Position numbers and translations under genes: made by a program | The notes under the pieces: model-generated | What the model was told of the DNA's origin: nothing | The model's database searches: none | The model's input: the letters and a program-made list of their open reading frames with translations, nothing else | Assembly: GCA_031394045.1 (NCBI GenBank) | Contig: JANMWN010000157.1 | Coordinates: forward strand, 1-11,745 | Length of the DNA: 11,745 bases | Source of the DNA: JANYIP01 sp031394045 | GTDB lineage: Bacteria; Actinomycetota; Actinomycetes; Prado026 | Reading direction: 5' to 3' | In this document: one piece after another, positions 7,456 through 11,745 of the stretch | Layout of the letters: the number at the start of each line of letters is the position of its first letter | Position numbering within the stretch: the first letter of the stretch is position 1

Positions 7456-8847
7456 TTGTCCGACCGGCTCAGCTCGCTCGACGTGTCGTTCCTGTACCTC
7501 GAGGAGGCGACCACGCCCATGCACGTCGGCGGGGTGTCCGTCTTCGAGCTGCCCGCTGGGGGCTTCGACTACGACCGCCTGATCAGCCTGATCAAGCGAC
7601 GGATCGCCTTCGTCCCTCGCTACCGCCAGCGGATCCGCTGGGTGCCCGGCCGGATCGCCAGCCCGGTCTGGGTCGACGACGAGAACTTCGACGTGGCCTA
7701 CCACGTCCGCCGATCCGCCCTGCCCAAGCCCGGCACCGACGCCCAGCTGCGCGACCTGGCCGCCCGGATCATGAGTCGCCCGCTCGACCGGAGCCGCCCC
7801 CTGTGGGAGATGTACCTCGTCGAGGGTCTCGAGGGCGGCCGGTTCGCCCTGCTGACCAAGACCCATCACGCGATGGTCGACGGCATCGCGGCCGTCGACA
7901 TCGGCCAGGTCATCCTCGACGCGACCCCCGAGCCTCGTCCGACCCCCGCCTCGTCCTGGCGGCCGGCGCAGGAGCCCAGCTCGATCGAGCTCGTCGCCGG
8001 CGCGATCAACGACCTGGTCCGCGGCCCATCCGCGATCTTCGAGTCGGTGCGCAGCGGTCTCGGCGACATCCGGCGTACCGCGGGCAAGGTCGCCGGTACG
8101 GCCACCGGCGTGCTGGCCATCGCGCGGACCGTGTCGCGGTCCGCGCAGGTCAGCCCGCTCAACGTCGAGATCGGCGAGCAGCGCCGGTACGGCACGACCG
8201 AGAGCGACCTGGACGACTACAAGGCGATCCGTAAGGCCCACGGCGGCACCATCAACGACGTCGTGCTCGCGGTCGTCGCCGGTGCCCTGCGCGAGTGGCT
8301 GATGACACGGGGCGAGGCCATAGGCGGTGCCTCGGTCGTGCGCGCGATGGTGCCCGTCAGCGTCCGTACCGAGGACCAGTCCGGGGTGCCCGGCAACCGG
8401 GTCTCGTCGTACCTCGTCGATCTGCCCGTCGGCGAGCCCAGCCCGGTGATGCGGCTGCACCAGATCTCGTACGCGATGAAGGGGCACAAGGAGACCGGGC
8501 AGGCGGTCGGCGCCGACGCCATCATCTCGGTGGCCGGGTTCGCGCCGCCCACGCTGCACTCGCTGGGAGCCCGCGCCGGGAGCAGCCTGTCTAAGAGACT
8601 GTTCAACGTGGTCGTGACCAACGTGCCCGGCCCGCAGTTCCCGCTGTACGCCGCCGGCGCCCGCCTGCTCGCGGCCTACCCGGTCGTGCCGCTGGCCAAG
8701 GGGCAGGCCGTGAGCATCGGCCTCACGTCCTACGACGGCGGGGTCTACTTCGGGCTCAACGCCGACCGTGACGCGATGCCCGACATCGACGTGCTCACCC
8801 AATGCATCGCGGACGCCCTCGCGGAGCTCAGGGACACCGTACGGTGA
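7456..8847 (+). CDS. Wax ester synthase / diacylglycerol O-acyltransferase (WS/DGAT)
   Basis: 463-residue bifunctional acyltransferase of the WS/DGAT family, which joins acyl-CoA to diacylglycerol or fatty alcohol to make triacylglycerol or wax ester at the membrane-lipid droplet interface. The N-terminus (SDRLSSLDVSFLYLEE, TTPMHVGG) is typical. The catalytic HHxxxDG motif is HHAMVDG (137-143), preceded by PLWEMYLVEGL (115-125). The second conserved region includes INDVVLA (266-272), with N267 and D268, and NVPGPQFPLY (389-398). Length equals the family norm of about 460 when translation begins at the TTG 7456; starting at the ATG 7396 would add 20 residues atypical of the family. It heads a plus-strand cluster, 19 bp before a lipase gene. 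Which lipid it makes cannot be read from sequence. Confidence 0.95.
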   Translation: MSDRLSSLDVSFLYLEEATTPMHVGGVSVFELPAGGFDYDRLISLIKRRIAFVPRYRQRIRWVPGRIASPVWVDDENFDVAYHVRRSALPKPGTDAQLRDLAARIMSRPLDRSRPLWEMYLVEGLEGGRFALLTKTHHAMVDGIAAVDIGQVILDATPEPRPTPASSWRPAQEPSSIELVAGAINDLVRGPSAIFESVRSGLGDIRRTAGKVAGTATGVLAIARTVSRSAQVSPLNVEIGEQRRYGTTESDLDDYKAIRKAHGGTINDVVLAVVAGALREWLMTRGEAIGGASVVRAMVPVSVRTEDQSGVPGNRVSSYLVDLPVGEPSPVMRLHQISYAMKGHKETGQAVGADAIISVAGFAPPTLHSLGARAGSSLSKRLFNVVVTNVPGPQFPLYAAGARLLAAYPVVPLAKGQAVSIGLTSYDGGVYFGLNADRDAMPDIDVLTQCIADALAELRDTVR

Positions 8848-8866
8848 GTCGGGAGGGAGGTGCGCC

Positions 8867-9868
8867 GTGACGACGCGGGGCGGGCAGCGGCCGGTGCAAC
8901 GGCCCAAGAGGCGCGGCCTGGTGCTGGGCGCCGGCGGCGTGCTCGGCGCCGCCTGGACCATCGGTGCCCTCTGCGCCCTCGAGGAGTCCGAGGGCTTCGA
9001 CGTACGCGACGCCGAGATCATCATCGGCACATCGGCCGGGTCCGTCCTTGCCTCCCTGCTGGGCGCCGGCGTACGCCCGACCGAGCTGCGCGACGACCTG
9101 CTCGGGCTCCCCGTCTCCGCGGGCCCGCTGGCCGGCTACACCTACGACCACGAGCGGGCCACCGGCGGCTCGATGCCCAGCCGTCCGCGGCCCGGGATCG
9201 GCTCGCCCCGGCTGCTGCTCCAGTCCGTACGACACCCGCTGTCGGTGACCCCGATGGCCGCGCTGGTCTCGATGCTGCCGGCCGGCCGCGGCAGCCTCTG
9301 GAGCGTCCGGCACCTGGTCGAGGCGGTCACGCCGTCCGGCCAGTGGTCGCCGCACGGCCAGCTGTGGGTCGTGGCCATGGACTACGACTCCGGCCGCCGG
9401 GTCCCTTTCGGCCGCGACGGAGCACCCGAGGCGGCCCTGGCGGAGGCCGTCCTGGCCTCGTGCTCGATCCCGGCCTGGTATGCCCCGGTCAAGATCAGCG
9501 GCCGACGGTACGTCGACGGCGGCACCTGCTCGCCCACGTCCGTCGACCTGCTGGCGGGCCGCGACCTCGACGAGGTCTTCGTCCTCGCGCCCATGGCCTC
9601 CGCCGACTACGACGACCCTTCTTCGGTGGCCGGCAAGGTCGAGCGCGGCTTCCGGCGTACTGTCACGCGCCGGATGGTGCGCGAGGCCGGCAAGGTCCGC
9701 GAGAGCGGCACCTCGGTCACGATGCTGGGGCCCGGCCGCGACGACCTCGAGGCGATCGGCGCCAACATGATGGACCCCGCCCGGCGGCAGGCCGTGCTCG
9801 AGACCTCGCTGCGTACCTCGGCCGAGGCGTTGCAGCGCGCGGACGACGACCTGTCGTGGTCGGCCTGA
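8867..9868 (+). CDS. Patatin-like phospholipase / lipid acyl hydrolase
   Basis: 333-residue patatin-fold serine hydrolase. The oxyanion-hole loop is GAGGVLGAAW (21-30), the nucleophile elbow GTSAG (54-58) with S56, and the dyad aspartate D217 in YVDGG (215-219); all catalytic elements are intact. Substrates in this family are phospholipid or neutral-lipid acyl esters; release of fatty acids from the product of the upstream acyltransferase is an attractive inference. No signal peptide is seen, so it is probably cytosolic or droplet-associated. The GTG at 8867 follows a strong purine-rich site (GGGAGG within 8851-8860) at about 6 nt. It starts 19 bp after the WS/DGAT stop and its TGA overlaps the next ATG by one base, so the genes are likely co-transcribed. 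Confidence 0.93.
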   Translation: MTTRGGQRPVQRPKRRGLVLGAGGVLGAAWTIGALCALEESEGFDVRDAEIIIGTSAGSVLASLLGAGVRPTELRDDLLGLPVSAGPLAGYTYDHERATGGSMPSRPRPGIGSPRLLLQSVRHPLSVTPMAALVSMLPAGRGSLWSVRHLVEAVTPSGQWSPHGQLWVVAMDYDSGRRVPFGRDGAPEAALAEAVLASCSIPAWYAPVKISGRRYVDGGTCSPTSVDLLAGRDLDEVFVLAPMASADYDDPSSVAGKVERGFRRTVTRRMVREAGKVRESGTSVTMLGPGRDDLEAIGANMMDPARRQAVLETSLRTSAEALQRADDDLSWSA

Positions 9869-10485
9869 TGCGGGTCTACCTACCCGCCACGCTCGCTGTC
9901 GCTGCCGACCTGCTCGCTTCCGGCTCGCTCCCGGGCCCGCGCGCGGCGTACGCGGTCACCGACGACCTGCGTGCTTGGGTCGACGTGGTCGACCAGTCCG
10001 CGCCGATCGGGCCGACCGGGCCGTCTGACGACGAGGAGCTCGAGCTGGTCGCCCTGTCCGAGGCCGCTCGTGGCTCGCTCCGCCTGATCGCTGCTGACCT
10101 CGCCGCCGGCACCGCTGCTGACCTCGCCGCAGGCGCCGTGCACCAGGCTCGACGGGTCGTGCTCGCCGCCGACGTACCCGACGCTCATGTCCGGGTGGAC
10201 GATCGCTCCGACGACGCTGGGCCCGGACAGGTCACCGTGACCGAGGCAGTCTCGCTCGCCTGGGTCCGCGCTGCCCACGTCGACGCCGCTGAGCTCGAGC
10301 CGGAGGTACGTGTCGCGGCCGCCCACGTCCTGGTAGCCGACGCGGCCGAGGCCACCGAGGCCGACGAAGCAGCCGGGTCCGCTGCCGCCGAGGCCGCCGA
10401 AGCCATCGTCGCGGCTCTCGGGGAGCACGAGCTGCTCTGGTATGCCCCCGAGGAGCTCGCCCTGGTGGTCGCTGCGCGGGCTTGA
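9868..10485 (+). CDS. DUF6912-like actinobacterial protein of unknown function
   Basis: 205-residue acidic, Ala-rich cytosolic protein. The start MRVYLPATLAVAADLLASG, the AYAVTDDLRAW segment (27-37), EELELVALSEAARGSLRLIA (56-75) and RRVVLAADVPDAHVRV (94-109) match my recollection of the short DUF6912 family found in actinobacteria; no function is known to me. The middle has a small tandem duplication (ADLAAGTAADLAAG) and the C-terminal third an Ala/Glu-rich stretch (EATEADEAAGSAAAEAAEA), probably a lineage-specific low-complexity expansion. The start codon overlaps the preceding stop (TGATG), and pruA begins 10 bp after its end, so it sits mid-operon. Confidence 0.78.
   Translation: MRVYLPATLAVAADLLASGSLPGPRAAYAVTDDLRAWVDVVDQSAPIGPTGPSDDEELELVALSEAARGSLRLIAADLAAGTAADLAAGAVHQARRVVLAADVPDAHVRVDDRSDDAGPGQVTVTEAVSLAWVRAAHVDAAELEPEVRVAAAHVLVADAAEATEADEAAGSAAAEAAEAIVAALGEHELLWYAPEELALVVAARA
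10089..10130 (+). repeat. 24-bp-period tandem duplication inside the DUF6912-like gene
   Basis: The 18-bp sequence CGCTGCTGACCTCGCCGC occurs at 10089-10106 and again at 10113-10130, period 24 bp. Being a multiple of three, it adds eight Ala/Asp/Leu/Gly residues without breaking the frame; a likely replication-slippage product. Confidence 0.75.
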
Positions 10486-10495
10486 AGGTGCCACG

Positions 10496-11745
<1,250 letters not shown>

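Noticed and set aside
7348..9030. 560-codon open frame antisense to the WS/DGAT gene
   Set aside because: Composition is low-complexity and it mirrors the third-position GC of the real gene; no domain is visible and it crosses two real genes.

Overview
This is a high-GC chromosomal window, almost certainly from an actinobacterium. GC-rich third positions, GTG/TTG starts, a WS/DGAT acyltransferase paired with a patatin-like lipase, a DUF6912-type protein and lipobox proteins all fit a Nocardioides-like member of the Propionibacteriales; the genus is inference. I see no rRNA, tRNA, CRISPR array, transposase or integrase.

Layout. (1) 1-947, minus strand: the N-terminal three quarters of an ACAD10/ACAD11-type acyl-CoA dehydrogenase, running off the left edge. 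Diverging from it, with only 24 bp between start codons, are an ACAD10/11-type APH-fold kinase (972-2084) and an overlapping HAD-superfamily protein (2077-2766). Together the three genes are the separate-gene equivalent of the domains fused in animal ACAD10 (HAD + APH + ACAD), which suggests catabolism of 4-hydroxyacyl-CoAs by phosphorylation followed by phosphate elimination. (2) 2767-4941: a less GC-biased module carrying a two-gene AbiE-like (type IV toxin-antitoxin) system. It has a near-consensus promoter embedded in a 43-bp tandem array of TTCCG/CGGAA half-sites, and an 11-bp direct repeat brackets it. (3) 5039-5434: a small orphan lipoprotein. (4) 5487-7271, minus strand: a cupredoxin-fold lipoprotein without the usual Cys ligand, followed by a polytopic membrane protein, probably one operon. 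(5) 7456 to the right edge, plus strand: a tight run of WS/DGAT acyltransferase, patatin-like phospholipase, DUF6912-like protein and the start of 1-pyrroline-5-carboxylate dehydrogenase (pruA), with gaps of 19, -1 and 10 bp, so likely co-transcribed.

How it works together. Regions 1 and 5 concern acyl-CoA, storage-lipid and proline catabolism and look like core chromosome. Region 2 looks like an inserted defence or addiction module placed just behind the HAD gene. The best candidates for something undescribed are the split ACAD10-like gene set with its shared palindromic ribosome-binding site, and the periodic operator array over the AbiE promoter.
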